DNA from: Burkholderiaceae bacterium
Lineage (GTDB): Bacteria; Pseudomonadota; Gammaproteobacteria; Burkholderiales; Burkholderiaceae_C
Assembly (NCBI GenBank): GCA_019751915.1
Contig: JAIEMS010000019.1
Span: 1 to 64,000, forward strand
Length of the DNA stretch: 64,000 bases
Reading direction: 5' to 3'
Program-made: the position numbers and the translations under genes
Part shown: piece by piece, positions 48,069-60,883 of the stretch
Position numbering within the stretch: position 1 is the stretch's first letter
Layout: each line of letters starts with the position of its first letter
The notes under the pieces: generated by a model
Databases searched by the model: none
What the model was told of the DNA's origin: nothing
What the model saw: the letters and a program-made list of their open reading frames with translations, nothing else

Positions 48069-49622
48069 ATGCAACTCAATCCCGCAGAAATTTCTGAACT
48101 GATCAAGAGCCGCATTGAGGGCTTGGCAGCCAGCAGCGACATCCGTAACCAAGGCACTGTGGTGTCCGTGTCGGACGGTATCGTGCGCATCCACGGCCTG
48201 TCGGACGTGATGCAGGGCGAAATGCTGGAGTTTCCCGCTACAGCGGACGGTGTCGCCTCCTACGGTTTGGCGCTGAACCTTGAGCGCGATTCTGTTGGCG
48301 CCGTTATTTTGGGCGAATACGAGCACATCTCTGAAGGCGACACCGTGAAATGCACGGGCCGCATTTTGGAAGTGCCCGTCGGCCCCGAACTGATTGGCCG
48401 CGTGGTCAATGCGTTGGGCCAACCTATTGATGGCAAAGGCCCGATCAACGCCAAGATGACCGACGTGATCGAAAAGGTCGCTCCTGGTGTGATCGCCCGT
48501 AAATCGGTTGATCAACCACTGCAAACAGGCCTGAAGTCGATTGACTCGATGGTGCCAATTGGTCGCGGCCAACGCGAACTGATCATTGGTGACCGTCAGA
48601 CCGGTAAAACTGCTGTGGCCATCGATGCCATCATCAGCCAAAAAGGTCAGGGCGTTACCTGCGTGTACGTCGCTATTGGTCAAAAGGCATCTTCGATCAA
48701 GAACGTAGTGCGTTCGCTCGAACAAGCTGGCGCGATGGAATACACCATCGTTGTGGCTGCATCTGCCTCTGAATCTGCTGCGATGCAATATGTGTCGGCC
48801 TACTCAGGCTGCACCATGGGCGAATACTTCCGCGATCGCGGTGAAGATGCTCTGATTGTTTACGACGATCTGTCCAAGCAAGCTGTGGCTTACCGCCAAG
48901 TGTCGTTGTTGCTGCGTCGCCCACCAGGTCGCGAAGCTTACCCTGGCGACGTGTTCTATCTCCACAGCCGTTTGCTTGAACGTGCAGCCCGCGTGAACGC
49001 CGACTACGTCGAAGCCTTCACCAAAGGTGCTGTCAAAGGCAAAACTGGTTCGCTGACGGCTCTGCCCATCATCGAAACCCAAGCTGGCGACGTGTCTGCC
49101 TTCGTTCCAACCAACGTGATTTCGATCACTGACGGTCAGATCTTCTTGGAAACCAGCCTGTTCAACGCCGGTATCCGCCCCGCTATTAACGCCGGTATCT
49201 CTGTGTCGCGCGTCGGTGGTGCTGCCCAGACCAAGCTGATCAAAAATCTGTCCGGTGGTATCCGTACCGACTTGGCACAGTACCGCGAATTGGCCGCTTT
49301 TGCCCAGTTTGCCTCTGATTTGGACGAAGCAACCCGCAAGCAACTCGACCGCGGTGCCCGCGTGACCGAATTGCTCAAGCAAGCCCAGTACAGCCCGCTG
49401 TCGATTTCCTTGATGGGTGCTACTTTGTTCGCAGTGAACAAGGGCTACCTTGATGACATCGAAGTCAAAAAGGTTCTCGCTTTTGAAAGTGGTCTGCACC
49501 AGTTCCTGAAAACCAGCCACGCTGGTTTGCTGGAAAAACTGGAAAAAGACAAGGCGATGGACAAAGACGCTGAAGCCGCATTGACCGCAGCCGTAGTTGC
49601 GTTCAAGAAGTCGTTCGCTTAA
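48069..49622 (+). CDS. atpA: F0F1 ATP synthase subunit alpha
   Basis: A 517-residue nucleotide-binding, mainly non-catalytic subunit. P-loop [13 protein letters not shown], the ATPase signature [10 protein letters not shown] and the arginine finger region ([12 protein letters not shown]) are intact. An AGGAAAGAG ribosome site precedes the ATG. Confidence 0.98.
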   Translation: MQLNPAEISELIKSRIEGLAASSDIRNQGTVVSVSDGIVRIHGLSDVMQGEMLEFPATADGVASYGLALNLERDSVGAVILGEYEHISEGDTVKCTGRILEVPVGPELIGRVVNALGQPIDGKGPINAKMTDVIEKVAPGVIARKSVDQPLQTGLKSIDSMVPIGRGQRELIIGDRQTGKTAVAIDAIISQKGQGVTCVYVAIGQKASSIKNVVRSLEQAGAMEYTIVVAASASESAAMQYVSAYSGCTMGEYFRDRGEDALIVYDDLSKQAVAYRQVSLLLRRPPGREAYPGDVFYLHSRLLERAARVNADYVEAFTKGAVKGKTGSLTALPIIETQAGDVSAFVPTNVISITDGQIFLETSLFNAGIRPAINAGISVSRVGGAAQTKLIKNLSGGIRTDLAQYRELAAFAQFASDLDEATRKQLDRGARVTELLKQAQYSPLSISLMGATLFAVNKGYLDDIEVKKVLAFESGLHQFLKTSHAGLLEKLEKDKAMDKDAEAALTAAVVAFKKSFA

Positions 49623-49641
49623 ACCCGGACGAGGAACCATC

Positions 49642-51974
<2,333 letters not shown>

Positions 51975-52115
51975 GGCCTTCTGCTGGGTTGCACTGTTGT
52001 GTTTTGACTCCCTGTACTCTTTGGTGAAATGCCAAGGAAGTGCGCGAGTCTGTGACAAATGCAACCCAGTTGTTTGCTTTCACCCGCTTTTTTGTAGACC
52101 GCAAAGGAAACCCCG

Positions 52116-52535
52116 ATGGCCAACACCATACATGTCGACGTTGTCAGCGCAGAAGAGTCCATCTTTTCTGGCGAGGCACGTTTCGTCGCGCTGCCCGGTG
52201 AGGCGGGCGAACTGGGCGTTTATCCACGCCACACGCCATTGATTACACGCATCAAGCCTGGCTCGGTTCGCATCGAGATGGCAGATGGCAGTGAAGAGTT
52301 CGTTTTCGTGGCCGGTGGCATTCTTGAAGTCCAACCCGATTGCGTGACTGTGCTGTCTGATACGGCGGTACGTGGCAAGGATCTGGACGATGAAAAAGCC
52401 AATGCATCTAAGGCTGCTGCCGAAGAAGCATTGAAAAATGCCAAGAGCGAACTTGATCTTGCACGGGCACAATCCGAGCTGACCATCATGACCGCACAAA
52501 TTGCTGCATTGCGAAAATTCCGCCAAAAGCGCTGA
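52116..52535 (+). CDS. atpC: F0F1 ATP synthase subunit epsilon
   Basis: A 139-residue subunit: an N-terminal beta-sandwich ([27 protein letters not shown], quoted in part; then [14 protein letters not shown]) and a C-terminal helical hairpin that can inhibit hydrolysis. Closes the atp operon and is followed by a terminator. Confidence 0.96.
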   Translation: MANTIHVDVVSAEESIFSGEARFVALPGEAGELGVYPRHTPLITRIKPGSVRIEMADGSEEFVFVAGGILEVQPDCVTVLSDTAVRGKDLDDEKANASKAAAEEALKNAKSELDLARAQSELTIMTAQIAALRKFRQKR

Positions 52536-52557
52536 TTACGCCCCTCTTGCTTTGCCA

Positions 52558-52588
52558 AAGCCGCCCACAAGGGCGGTTTTTGTTTTTT
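52558..52588 (+). terminator. Rho-independent terminator of the atp operon
   Basis: CCGCCC-ACAA-GGGCGG (52561-52576) followed by TTTTTGTTTTTT. Confidence 0.88.
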
Positions 52589-52639
52589 GGCATCCATTTC
52601 CCATCTACCTAGAAAAAATCAAGCACTCGATGGCGGGCC

Positions 52640-53047
52640 ATGACAGTCTTGCACATTACCGACCTTGAGGTAGCCATCAACTACTGGCGCAAACATGCAC
52701 CATCCACCGATGGCGTTGCACTGACCCCCGAGGTGCAAGTGCTGGCCGAAGTTTATGGACAGATGGTTTTCAGGCACATGGTCGAGATCCATACCGAATC
52801 CCTACCAACGCAAGCTATGGCCGCATGGCAGGCATGGTACGACACCACCCCCGACACCCCCTGCATTGCCATTTGCTCCACCAGCCAAGGCGATGACTGG
52901 TGCAAAGGCTGTGGCCGCAGTTTTGAGGAAGTCCAGCACTGGCTGGCCTATACCCCAATGCAAAAACGGGCTGTCTGGCGGCGCATCACACAACAAGGCA
53001 GCGCTTGGCGCTTTACCCGCTATATCGAACGCGCGACGCAATCATGA
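52640..53047 (+). CDS. DUF3717-DUF1289 two-domain protein
   Basis: A 135-residue protein. Residues 1-70 fit DUF3717 (ITDLEVAINYWRKHAPS, VQVLAEVYGQMVF, AMAAWQAWY) and residues 72-120 fit DUF1289 (PCIAICSTSQGDDWCKGCGRSFEEVQHWL, quoted in parts: four cysteines in a C-x4-C, C-x2-C array). The cysteines suggest a metal or Fe-S site. Function unknown; the two domains are usually separate or loosely linked in Burkholderiales. Convergent with the sensor kinase. Confidence 0.82.
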   Translation: MTVLHITDLEVAINYWRKHAPSTDGVALTPEVQVLAEVYGQMVFRHMVEIHTESLPTQAMAAWQAWYDTTPDTPCIAICSTSQGDDWCKGCGRSFEEVQHWLAYTPMQKRAVWRRITQQGSAWRFTRYIERATQS

Positions 53048-53062
53048 TGCTCTACCAAAAGT

Positions 53063-54478
53063 TCAGGCATGGTTTAAGTCGGTGATGTCGGGTGCGGGTT
53101 TAAACAACACCTGAGCACATAAACCTGGACCATCGGCAGCAGGCATCAGTGCCAAGGAAGCGCCCAACAATTCAGCATAGCGACCAACAATCGCCAACCC
53201 CAACCCAGCCCCCGTGCCCAATTGTCGCCCTGCCACGCCCTGCGCCCCACGCCGCAGAAGCTGATGCACCTCGTCTTGGCTCAGACCAGGCCCATTGTCG
53301 GTGACAGACAGTGCAATACCACTGTGTAAACGTTCGAGCGCCACCGTCACCTGAGGCTGTACGGCGGCACGGCCATAGCGCAAAGCGTTGTCTAGCAAAT
53401 TGGTCAGCATGCCCTCTACCAATGCAGTATCGGCCCAAACAGTGTGTCGACTGTCCAGCCCAAGCGCCCCTAAATCAATGCCAGCAGCATCGGCACGGGG
53501 CAAGTAGCGAATTAACAAATCCCGCACCAACACATCCAGCGCAACAGGCACCGGGGTCAAGATACCCGAGGCTTCATCGGCCCGTGCCAGTGCCAACAAT
53601 TGATCTACTTGGTGGCTGGCGCGGGCCTCGCTGCGGGCAATGCCTTGTAATTGCTCGCGCCAAATTTCTGGCGCATTTTGTGCCAATGCAAATCCTACTT
53701 GGGCACGAATGCCAGCCAGCGGCGTGCGCAGTTCATGGGCCACATTACCAGTAAACTCGCGCTGCGCTTGAAGGCTAGCCCCCAAGCGGGCCAACAACGA
53801 GTTAATTGCACTCCCCAAACGCTGGACATCACGCGAACCAGCATCTTCAGACAATTCTTGTGGCACTGGCATCAGGTCACTGGCATCGCGCTGATTGACA
53901 ACGGCTTGCAGTTCCGACAGTGGTTGCAGATCACGCCCAATAATGCGACGCAGCCACCAAGCCAAAAAAATCAGCAATAACAATTGCGGAACCACCGAAT
54001 AGGTCAACAAACGCTGAAGCAATTCACTGCGTGAGGCAGTGGTTTGGGCCATCACGACAGTGAATAAAAACGGACGATGGCGACGCAAACTGACAGCATG
54101 CAAAGTGCGACCATGCAAGCGCACATTGGCAAAATCATGGTCTTGGTCAGCAGACAACGGTGTCGGGCGTAAACCTGCATGCCCAGCAACCAAAGCACCG
54201 TCGGGGCCAAAAATAGCAAAATACAAAGTGTCACGCTGGTCAAACAACACCATCTGCATTTCGGTCGGTGAGAGGTCAAACACCAGTCGATCATTTTCCA
54301 GCCTGACATGGGCTGCCAATGCGTGTGCATCGTCGAGTAAAGATCGGTCAAATGCCAGTCCCAAAAAATAGCTGGCAACTCCAATGACCAACAAGCTCCC
54401 CAGTGCCCAAGTAACTGCCAGCGCCAGCACCACATGCCACAGCAACCGAGAGCGCAGTGACGGCTTGACCGCACTCAC
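53063..54478 (-). CDS. Two-component sensor histidine kinase (QseC/TctE-like)
   Basis: A 471-residue kinase. Helices at about 15-40 and 160-178 flank a periplasmic sensor of about 120 residues; HAMP follows, then the dimerisation domain with H248 (GNVAHELRTPLAG) and the ATPase with N box NLLDNALRYG, G1 DNGPGLS and G2 GAGLGLAIV. It overlaps the response regulator gene by 4 bases. Divergent from the RND/ACP operon, it most likely controls it. Its signal is unknown; the family includes metal- and organic acid-sensing kinases. Confidence 0.93.
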   Translation of the reverse strand: MSAVKPSLRSRLLWHVVLALAVTWALGSLLVIGVASYFLGLAFDRSLLDDAHALAAHVRLENDRLVFDLSPTEMQMVLFDQRDTLYFAIFGPDGALVAGHAGLRPTPLSADQDHDFANVRLHGRTLHAVSLRRHRPFLFTVVMAQTTASRSELLQRLLTYSVVPQLLLLIFLAWWLRRIIGRDLQPLSELQAVVNQRDASDLMPVPQELSEDAGSRDVQRLGSAINSLLARLGASLQAQREFTGNVAHELRTPLAGIRAQVGFALAQNAPEIWREQLQGIARSEARASHQVDQLLALARADEASGILTPVPVALDVLVRDLLIRYLPRADAAGIDLGALGLDSRHTVWADTALVEGMLTNLLDNALRYGRAAVQPQVTVALERLHSGIALSVTDNGPGLSQDEVHQLLRRGAQGVAGRQLGTGAGLGLAIVGRYAELLGASLALMPAADGPGLCAQVLFKPAPDITDLNHA

Positions 54479-55170
54479 CCCTGCACTTCCAGCACGTAAC
54501 CCAGCCCACGCAATGTGCGAATGCCCACACCACTGCCACTATCGGCTAATTTTTTGCGAAGCCGCGAGATAAATGCCTCCAGCGCGTTGTGGCCCAGCGC
54601 ATCGTCTGTGCCCGACAATTTTTCGGACAACACCTGTTTGTTCACCACCCGCCCCGCAGGGGTCATCAGCTCCCAAAGCACCTCAAACTCACGGGCAGGC
54701 AACGCCCACGCAGTACCTTGCAAAAAAAAGCGCCGCGCCTTGCGATCGAGCACCAGTTGCCCCATTTCAACGCGGTCTTGTGTGCCATGCGTGCGGCGCA
54801 TCAACGCGCGAAGACGTGCCTCCACCTCTGCTAAATCAAAGGGTTTGCCCAGATAGTCATCAGCACCGGCATCGAGTCCGGCAATGCGCTCTTCGGTGCG
54901 GTTACGCGCCGTCAAAACCACCACCGGCGTGCGATCACCCCGGGCACGGGCCTCACGCAGGGCCTGCAAACCACTGCCGAGGGTGCTGTGCGAAGCATCC
55001 GACTGTGGCAGATTTAAATCGAGCAATACAGCATCGTAGGGCTGCACCCGCCACCAATGGCGCGCGGCATCAACGGTGGTAGCGACATCCACACGATGAC
55101 CCTGTGCACTCAGGCTGCGCAACACCACATCACCCAAGATGGCGTCGTCTTCTACCAACAAAATACGCAT
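54475..55170 (-). CDS. OmpR-family response regulator
   Basis: A 231-residue regulator: receiver with acidic pocket VEDD (7-9) and D51 (LLDLNLP), K in GKPFDL, and a winged-helix DNA-binding domain (SRLRKKLADSG, TLRGLGYVLE). After LNLP it has an extra QSDASHSTLGSG stretch where relatives have a short loop. Start at 55170 (MRILLVEDD). The gap to the divergent efflux operon is only 75 bases, so both promoters must overlap. Confidence 0.93.
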   Translation of the reverse strand: MRILLVEDDAILGDVVLRSLSAQGHRVDVATTVDAARHWWRVQPYDAVLLDLNLPQSDASHSTLGSGLQALREARARGDRTPVVVLTARNRTEERIAGLDAGADDYLGKPFDLAEVEARLRALMRRTHGTQDRVEMGQLVLDRKARRFFLQGTAWALPAREFEVLWELMTPAGRVVNKQVLSEKLSGTDDALGHNALEAFISRLRKKLADSGSGVGIRTLRGLGYVLEVQG

Positions 55171-55245
55171 CGTTATTTCACCAAAATGGTGCAATTAGGG
55201 AGCCAAGTCAGGCACCGGTCAGCCCTCATAGGCGATAAATCAACA

Positions 55246-56577
55246 ATGAGCATACGACAGATATTTCTTGTTTCAGGCTTGGCACTGGCTGCACCTTGGG
55301 GTGCGCAAGCACAAGTGACCACGCCTGCCCCCATACAAACGTCAGTACCCAGTGGAACGATGGTGACGTTGGCGCAAACGCTGCGGGCTGCACGCAATAA
55401 CCTCGATGTCACGTTGGCACACAGTGCACTGAGCGCGGCACAGGCCGATGTGCAAAGCGCAGACCGCGCACCCTTCCCAGTACTGTCAGGCAAGCTCGGG
55501 TCGATGGATTTGCAAAACGGCTTGGGCGGTGGAAGTTGGGCGACAAAAAAGCGGGTCGATAAATCGGTCGGTGTCGACTGGACGTGGGAGCGTGGCGATA
55601 AACGTGCCCTGCGCACACTGACAGCCCAGCGCGCTGCACTTGCGGCCCAAGCAGACCTCGAAGACACCACCGCCCTGCAGCTACAAGCCGCATACGCCGC
55701 TTTTTTTGATCTCTTGGCAGCACAAGAGCGCGAACAACAGGTGGCAGCACTGGCACACAGTGCAGCGCAACTGTCCGACACTGCCACACGCCGTGTGCAA
55801 GCGGGTGATATGTCGGCACAAGAGGCAGCACGCACCGACATCGAAGCCCAACGCGCCCAAGCGGATTGGGTGAGCGCCACTTTGGAACGCCAGCGTGCAG
55901 CGCTCGCACTGGGCCAAATTACGGGTTGGACGGTACCTGCCGATACCCTTAGCGCGCATCCCGATTGGCCAGTCACAGCACCTGTGCCCAGCACACTGCC
56001 TGATCCAACCGCACTGGCACTCCTGCGCCCGGATGTTCGGGCAGCACAAGCCCGGGTGCAAGCGGCACAAGCGGCACTGGACAGTGCCTCAGCACTCAAA
56101 CGTGCTGACGTTACTTGGGGAGCATCCATTGATCACTTTCCCGGAACCTCGACGCGCCAACTCGAATTGCGCATGCAAATGCCACTGCAGTGGGGTTACG
56201 ACCACCGAGGCGAAGTAGGCCGCGCCCAAGCGCAACTGACACAGGCCCAAGACCTTTACGAAAAGGTGCTGCGTGCAGCCAGTGCCGAAATGCAACGCCT
56301 GCAATTAGAAGGTGTGGCCAGTGCCGCACGTGCCAATCGCTACCACACCGACATTTTGCCGCGCGCGCGCAGTGTGGCCGCTGGAGCGGAGCTGGCCTAC
56401 CGCCACGGTGCGCTGTCTTTGTCAGACTTGCTCGATGCCCGGCGCACATTGCGCGCCACCTTGATTGAGGCTTTTGCCGCCCGCGCCGATGCAGCCAAAG
56501 CCGCTGGTGCATGGCAGCTGCGCGTTCAACCAGAAACCTTTTTGTCTTCTCTTTCTTCGACGGAATCGTCCCAGTGA
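55246..56577 (+). CDS. Outer-membrane efflux channel, TolC/CzcC-like
   Basis: A 443-residue outer-membrane factor. Signal peptide residues 1-22 (PWGAQA-QV) and two long helical repeats with the TolC pattern (TLAQTLRAARNNLDVTLAHSAL, then AYRHGALSLSDLLDARRTLRATLIEAF, each quoted in part). It forms the trimeric exit duct of the pump encoded downstream. It is closest in style to CzcC/CusC. The ATG at 55246 is chosen because a signal peptide starts there. First gene of the six-gene operon. Confidence 0.9.
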   Translation: MSIRQIFLVSGLALAAPWGAQAQVTTPAPIQTSVPSGTMVTLAQTLRAARNNLDVTLAHSALSAAQADVQSADRAPFPVLSGKLGSMDLQNGLGGGSWATKKRVDKSVGVDWTWERGDKRALRTLTAQRAALAAQADLEDTTALQLQAAYAAFFDLLAAQEREQQVAALAHSAAQLSDTATRRVQAGDMSAQEAARTDIEAQRAQADWVSATLERQRAALALGQITGWTVPADTLSAHPDWPVTAPVPSTLPDPTALALLRPDVRAAQARVQAAQAALDSASALKRADVTWGASIDHFPGTSTRQLELRMQMPLQWGYDHRGEVGRAQAQLTQAQDLYEKVLRAASAEMQRLQLEGVASAARANRYHTDILPRARSVAAGAELAYRHGALSLSDLLDARRTLRATLIEAFAARADAAKAAGAWQLRVQPETFLSSLSSTESSQ

Positions 56578-57797
56578 AAATTGCTTCCTTCTCCCGCGCT
56601 TGGCCGTTGGCACTGAGTCTGTGCCTACTCAGTGCCTGCACTGAAGCCCCTGTTCCGGTGCCAGAGGCACCCCAGCCCATTGTTCAAGGTACGCAATTGC
56701 GTTTTCCGGAGGGACACCCCCAACTGGCACTGCTGACCTTGAGCGCCGCAATCCCCAGCACCTCCGTAACCGTTGATTTGCCTGCCAAGTTGGTCTGGAA
56801 CGAGGAACGCACCCAGCGAATCTACCCAGCCTTTGCAGGCCGGGTTACAGCCATTACGGCGGATGTCGGCCAGCGTGTGCAGGCAGGCACCCCACTGGCA
56901 CAACTGGCCTCGCCCGATTTTGGTGCGGCACAAGCGGATGCAGCCAAGGCACAAGCCGACACACACCTGACGCAGAAGGCACTAGCGCGCCAACGTGAGC
57001 TTTTCGAAGCAGGCATCGTAGCGCGCAAAGACTTAGAACAAACCGAGGCCGATGCAGCCCGTGCCCAAGCAGAAGCAGCCCGCGCAGCAGCCCGTACCCG
57101 TTTATACGGTGGTGGCACCCATGTCAGCCAAGAATTAGCGCTGTCATCGAGTCTGCGCGGTGTCGTGGTTGAGCGCAACATCAACCCCGGACAAGAGCTG
57201 CGCCCAGAGCAAGCAGGGCCGGGCGTACCCGCGCTGTTTGTTGTCACCGATCCGACCTCACTGTGGGTACAAATTGACGCACGCGAGTCTGAAGTCGGCA
57301 CCTTACAGCCGGGCGCTGCATTTGAATTGATAGTGCCTGCCCTGCCCGGCAAAAAGTTCACTGGCAAGGTGATTTCGGCAGCAGACTTCATTGACCCTTC
57401 GACCAGAACCATCAAAGTACGCGGTGTCATCAACAATGCCGAACGGCACCTGAAAGCAGAAATGCTGGCAACGATCCGTTTTGAGCGCCCCTTGGGTATC
57501 GGCGTAGTCGTTCCAGCGACAGCGGTATTCCTAAGCGGTGCCCAGCACGTTGTTTTTGTTCAAACACAAACTGGGGTGTTCGAACGGCGAACCGTCACGC
57601 TCGATTACGAAGGCCCCAAGGAAGTGGTGATTTCACAAGGTCTGCGGGTAGGCGAAAAAGTGGTGAGCGAAAACGCTCTGCTGTTAGCGCGCCAGTTCCG
57701 TCTTGCCCAAAGTGAAGCTGCCATGCATGCAGCATCGGTGCCTGCCCCTGCACAGACCACCTCCAACGCCCCAGATCGCAAGGCGGTGGCCCCATGA
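56574..57797 (+). CDS. RND periplasmic adaptor lipoprotein (CzcB/CusB-like)
   Basis: A 407-residue membrane fusion protein. GTG start at 56574 overlaps the TolC stop (GTGA). The signal ends in a lipobox LLSAC (Cys22). Lipoyl/barrel-sandwich halves are seen in PAFAGRVTAITADVGQRVQAGTPLAQL and SSLRGVVVERNINPGQEL (quoted in parts), with a helical hairpin between and a beta-barrel (VQIDARESEVGTLQPG). It links pump and channel. No CusF-like or His-rich metal domain is visible. Confidence 0.9.
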   Translation: MKIASFSRAWPLALSLCLLSACTEAPVPVPEAPQPIVQGTQLRFPEGHPQLALLTLSAAIPSTSVTVDLPAKLVWNEERTQRIYPAFAGRVTAITADVGQRVQAGTPLAQLASPDFGAAQADAAKAQADTHLTQKALARQRELFEAGIVARKDLEQTEADAARAQAEAARAAARTRLYGGGTHVSQELALSSSLRGVVVERNINPGQELRPEQAGPGVPALFVVTDPTSLWVQIDARESEVGTLQPGAAFELIVPALPGKKFTGKVISAADFIDPSTRTIKVRGVINNAERHLKAEMLATIRFERPLGIGVVVPATAVFLSGAQHVVFVQTQTGVFERRTVTLDYEGPKEVVISQGLRVGEKVVSENALLLARQFRLAQSEAAMHAASVPAPAQTTSNAPDRKAVAP

Positions 57798-60700
57798 GGC
57801 GGTTGATTCACTTCGCGTTGCACCAATCGCTGTTTGTCGTGCTCGGTACGCTGCTGTTTGCGGCGGCAGGCTTTATTGCCTTCAAAAACTTGACGGTAGA
57901 AGCTTTTCCGGATGTCACGGACACCCAAGTGACGGTCATTTCGCTGTTTCCGGGCCGCGCCGCCGAGGAGGTAGAAAAACAAGTCACACTGCCGATTGAA
58001 GTTGCGCTATCGGGATTACCCAATGCCATCCGGGTGTTTTCACACACACAGTTTGGCCTATCGTTCACCGTCGTCACTTACGACGACAACGCCAATGTGC
58101 AACAAGCACGCCAGCAGGTCAGTGAACGCCTGCGCGGCATTGACTTACCCCCCGGGGTTGAAGCCGATATTGCCCCCAACGCTACCCCAGTTGGTGAGGT
58201 GATGCGCTACCGCTTGCGCGGCGATGGGCAATCACCCACGGCATTGCGCACACTGCAAGACTGGGTGGTCGAGCGCGCCTTGCGCCAAGTGCCCGGCGTA
58301 GCCGATGTGGTGGCCATGGGGGGCTTTATCAAACAATACGAGGTGCAGCCCGATTTGGACAAGCTGCGGGCGCACAAACTCACATTCCAAAATCTGCTCG
58401 ACGCGCTGGGCCGGGGTAACTCCAATGCCGGTGGCAGCTATGTGGCCCAAGGTGCCCAACAATACGCCATTCGCGGTTTGGGTTTGCTGCACTCAGCCGA
58501 TGACATTGGCCGCATCGTCGTGGCCTCGCGCAACGGCACCCCCATTTTGATTCGGGATGTAGCACAGGTGCAAATTGGGGCCGTGCCCCGGCTGGGTACC
58601 GTGGGCCAAGATGCCGACGACGATGTGGTGACGGGCATCGTGGTGATGCGCAAGGGCGAGAACCCCAGCTTAGTGCTCAAAGGCATCAAGGCCAAGATCG
58701 AAGAACTCAACAGCCGCGTTTTACCTCCGGGGGTGCAGGTTCTGCCCTACTACGACCGCACTTGGCTGATGGACAAAACCCTGACCACCGTATTTAAAAA
58801 TTTGGTCGAAGGGGCTTTGTTGGTAGCACTGGTGCTGTACCTGTTCTTATCGAACTTGCGGGCTAGTTTGGCGGTGGTGGTGGTGATTCCATTGGCGCTG
58901 CTGGCAACGTTTCTGGGCCTAAAAATCATGGGCGTGCCCGCTAATTTGCTCAGTTTGGGCGCGATGGATTTTGGCATCATCGTCGATGGTGCTGTGATCG
59001 TGATCGAAAACATCATGCACCGGCTGTCCGAAAACAAAGAAACCATGTCCGATGCGGAGCGGCGTGACACCATCATTGATGCGGCCAACGAAGTCGGTCG
59101 CCCGACGCTGTTTTCGATGCTCATCATCATTGCGGCACACATTCCTATTTTTGCCCTGCAACGCCATGAAGGGCGTATTTTTCAGCCAATGGCACTATCG
59201 GTCACCACAGCACTGGTCGGTTCGCTGATTTTCTCCCTGACGCTGGTGCCGCTGCTGGCTTATTGGATGCTGCGGAAAAAAATACCCCACGGTGACAATC
59301 GGGTGGTAGCCAGCAGCAAACGCTTGTACGCACCGGTGCTGGGCTGGGCGCTGGCCCACCGCCGCCATGTGGTTGTCATTGCATTGGGTGTGTTTGCCTT
59401 ATCGATGGTGGCAGCCTCGCGCTTGGGATCGGAGTTTTTGCCCGAACTCAACGAGGGCACGATTTGGATGAATGTGCGCTTGCCCGCCAGCGTCTCAAAC
59501 GGCGAAGCCACGCGCATCTTGCACGACGTGCGAAAGGCACTGCTGACAGTGCCCGAGGTACGCACCACGGTTTCCAAAGCCGGGCAGCCCGAAGACGGCA
59601 CCGACCCCAAAACCATCAGCATGGCGGAAGTGTTTGTGGACATTAAACCGGCCGAAGAATGGCGCAAGGGGTTCACCAAAGAACAACTGATCGATGAGAT
59701 GGACCGGGCGGTGTCGGCCATTCCGGGGATGGAGCCTACTTTCTCGCAGCCCATCCGCGACAACGTACTCGAATCGATCTCGCAGATTGACGGACAAATC
59801 GTCATCAAAGTCGCGGGCGATGATTTGGTCGAACTGCGGCGCGTAACCCAAACCATCGAGCACGAGATTAAACAAGTTCCCGGTGTCTTTCGGGCCGAAA
59901 TTGACCGTTTGGGCGAACTGCCACAGCTGCTGATCGACATTGACCGTGAACGTGCAGCGCGTTACGGGCTGAATGTGAGCGATGTGCAAGATGTCATCGA
60001 GGCTGCTTTGGCCGGTAAAGCGGCGACGCAATTGTGGGAAGGTGAACGCAAATTTTCGGTTGCCGTGCGCTTGCCTGAAGACAAGCGTGCCATTGCCCGC
60101 CTGAGCGCCACGCCGATTGCCACGCCCGATGGCAACTACACCACACTGGGCAACGTCACCAACATCCGCGAAACCACCGGCGCTATGAACATCGCCCGCG
60201 AGGCCGGACGGCGCACGATGGCGATTGGCATCTTCATTAAAGACCGTGATATGGGTTCTGTAGTAAAGGACATGCAGGCCCGGGTGGAAGCCAATGTCAA
60301 GCTGCCAGCCAGCTACGTCGTCAATTGGTCGGGGGAGTTTGAGAACCAAGAGCGTGCCATGCAGCGCCTGACGATTGTGGTGCCGATTTCGTTGGTGCTG
60401 ATTTTTGTGTTGCTGTTTGATGCTTTCAAGTCATTCAAGCAAGCGGCACTGATTTTGCTCAACGTGCCGCTAGCGCTGATTGGTGGTTTTGTAGCACTGT
60501 GGATTTTTTCGATTCCACTGTCAGTTTCGGCGGCCATTGGCTTTATTGCCCTGTCGGGGCAGGCCGTGCTGAACGGTGTGGTGATGCTGTCGGTGTTTGG
60601 ACAACTGCGCGCACAGGGCCAGACGGTACTCGAAGCCGTGCGTGAAGGCTCCATGCAGCGCCTGCGCACGGTGCTCATGACGGCCCTGCTCGCGGCACTC

Positions 60701-60883
60701 GGGCTGCTGCCGATGGCGCTTTCGCACGACATTGGCTCTGAAACGCAAAGGCCACTGGCCATTGTGGTGATCGGTGGTTTATTTACCGCCACCCTGCTGA
60801 CGCTGGTGGTGCTGCCGGTGCTGTATGTGGCGTGGTTCTCGCCGCGCGGCACCAAAACCGATGTTGCGGATGCTCCGGCGTGA
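57794..60883 (+). CDS. Heavy-metal-efflux RND pump (CzcA/CusA family)
   Basis: A 1029-residue inner-membrane pump of the HME-RND type. Twelve helices and two periplasmic porter loops are evident. Helix 4 carries D392-F-G-I-I-V-D398-G-A-x4-E405-N, the acidic proton-relay signature of cation exporters of the CzcA kind rather than drug pumps. The N-terminal FPDVTDTQVTV is also typical of HME members. Start overlaps the adaptor stop by 4 bases. The substrate is not fixed by sequence; divalent metals are the default, but the operon context is odd. Confidence 0.93.
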   Translation: MRRLIHFALHQSLFVVLGTLLFAAAGFIAFKNLTVEAFPDVTDTQVTVISLFPGRAAEEVEKQVTLPIEVALSGLPNAIRVFSHTQFGLSFTVVTYDDNANVQQARQQVSERLRGIDLPPGVEADIAPNATPVGEVMRYRLRGDGQSPTALRTLQDWVVERALRQVPGVADVVAMGGFIKQYEVQPDLDKLRAHKLTFQNLLDALGRGNSNAGGSYVAQGAQQYAIRGLGLLHSADDIGRIVVASRNGTPILIRDVAQVQIGAVPRLGTVGQDADDDVVTGIVVMRKGENPSLVLKGIKAKIEELNSRVLPPGVQVLPYYDRTWLMDKTLTTVFKNLVEGALLVALVLYLFLSNLRASLAVVVVIPLALLATFLGLKIMGVPANLLSLGAMDFGIIVDGAVIVIENIMHRLSENKETMSDAERRDTIIDAANEVGRPTLFSMLIIIAAHIPIFALQRHEGRIFQPMALSVTTALVGSLIFSLTLVPLLAYWMLRKKIPHGDNRVVASSKRLYAPVLGWALAHRRHVVVIALGVFALSMVAASRLGSEFLPELNEGTIWMNVRLPASVSNGEATRILHDVRKALLTVPEVRTTVSKAGQPEDGTDPKTISMAEVFVDIKPAEEWRKGFTKEQLIDEMDRAVSAIPGMEPTFSQPIRDNVLESISQIDGQIVIKVAGDDLVELRRVTQTIEHEIKQVPGVFRAEIDRLGELPQLLIDIDRERAARYGLNVSDVQDVIEAALAGKAATQLWEGERKFSVAVRLPEDKRAIARLSATPIATPDGNYTTLGNVTNIRETTGAMNIAREAGRRTMAIGIFIKDRDMGSVVKDMQARVEANVKLPASYVVNWSGEFENQERAMQRLTIVVPISLVLIFVLLFDAFKSFKQAALILLNVPLALIGGFVALWIFSIPLSVSAAIGFIALSGQAVLNGVVMLSVFGQLRAQGQTVLEAVREGSMQRLRTVLMTALLAALGLLPMALSHDIGSETQRPLAIVVIGGLFTATLLTLVVLPVLYVAWFSPRGTKTDVADAPA

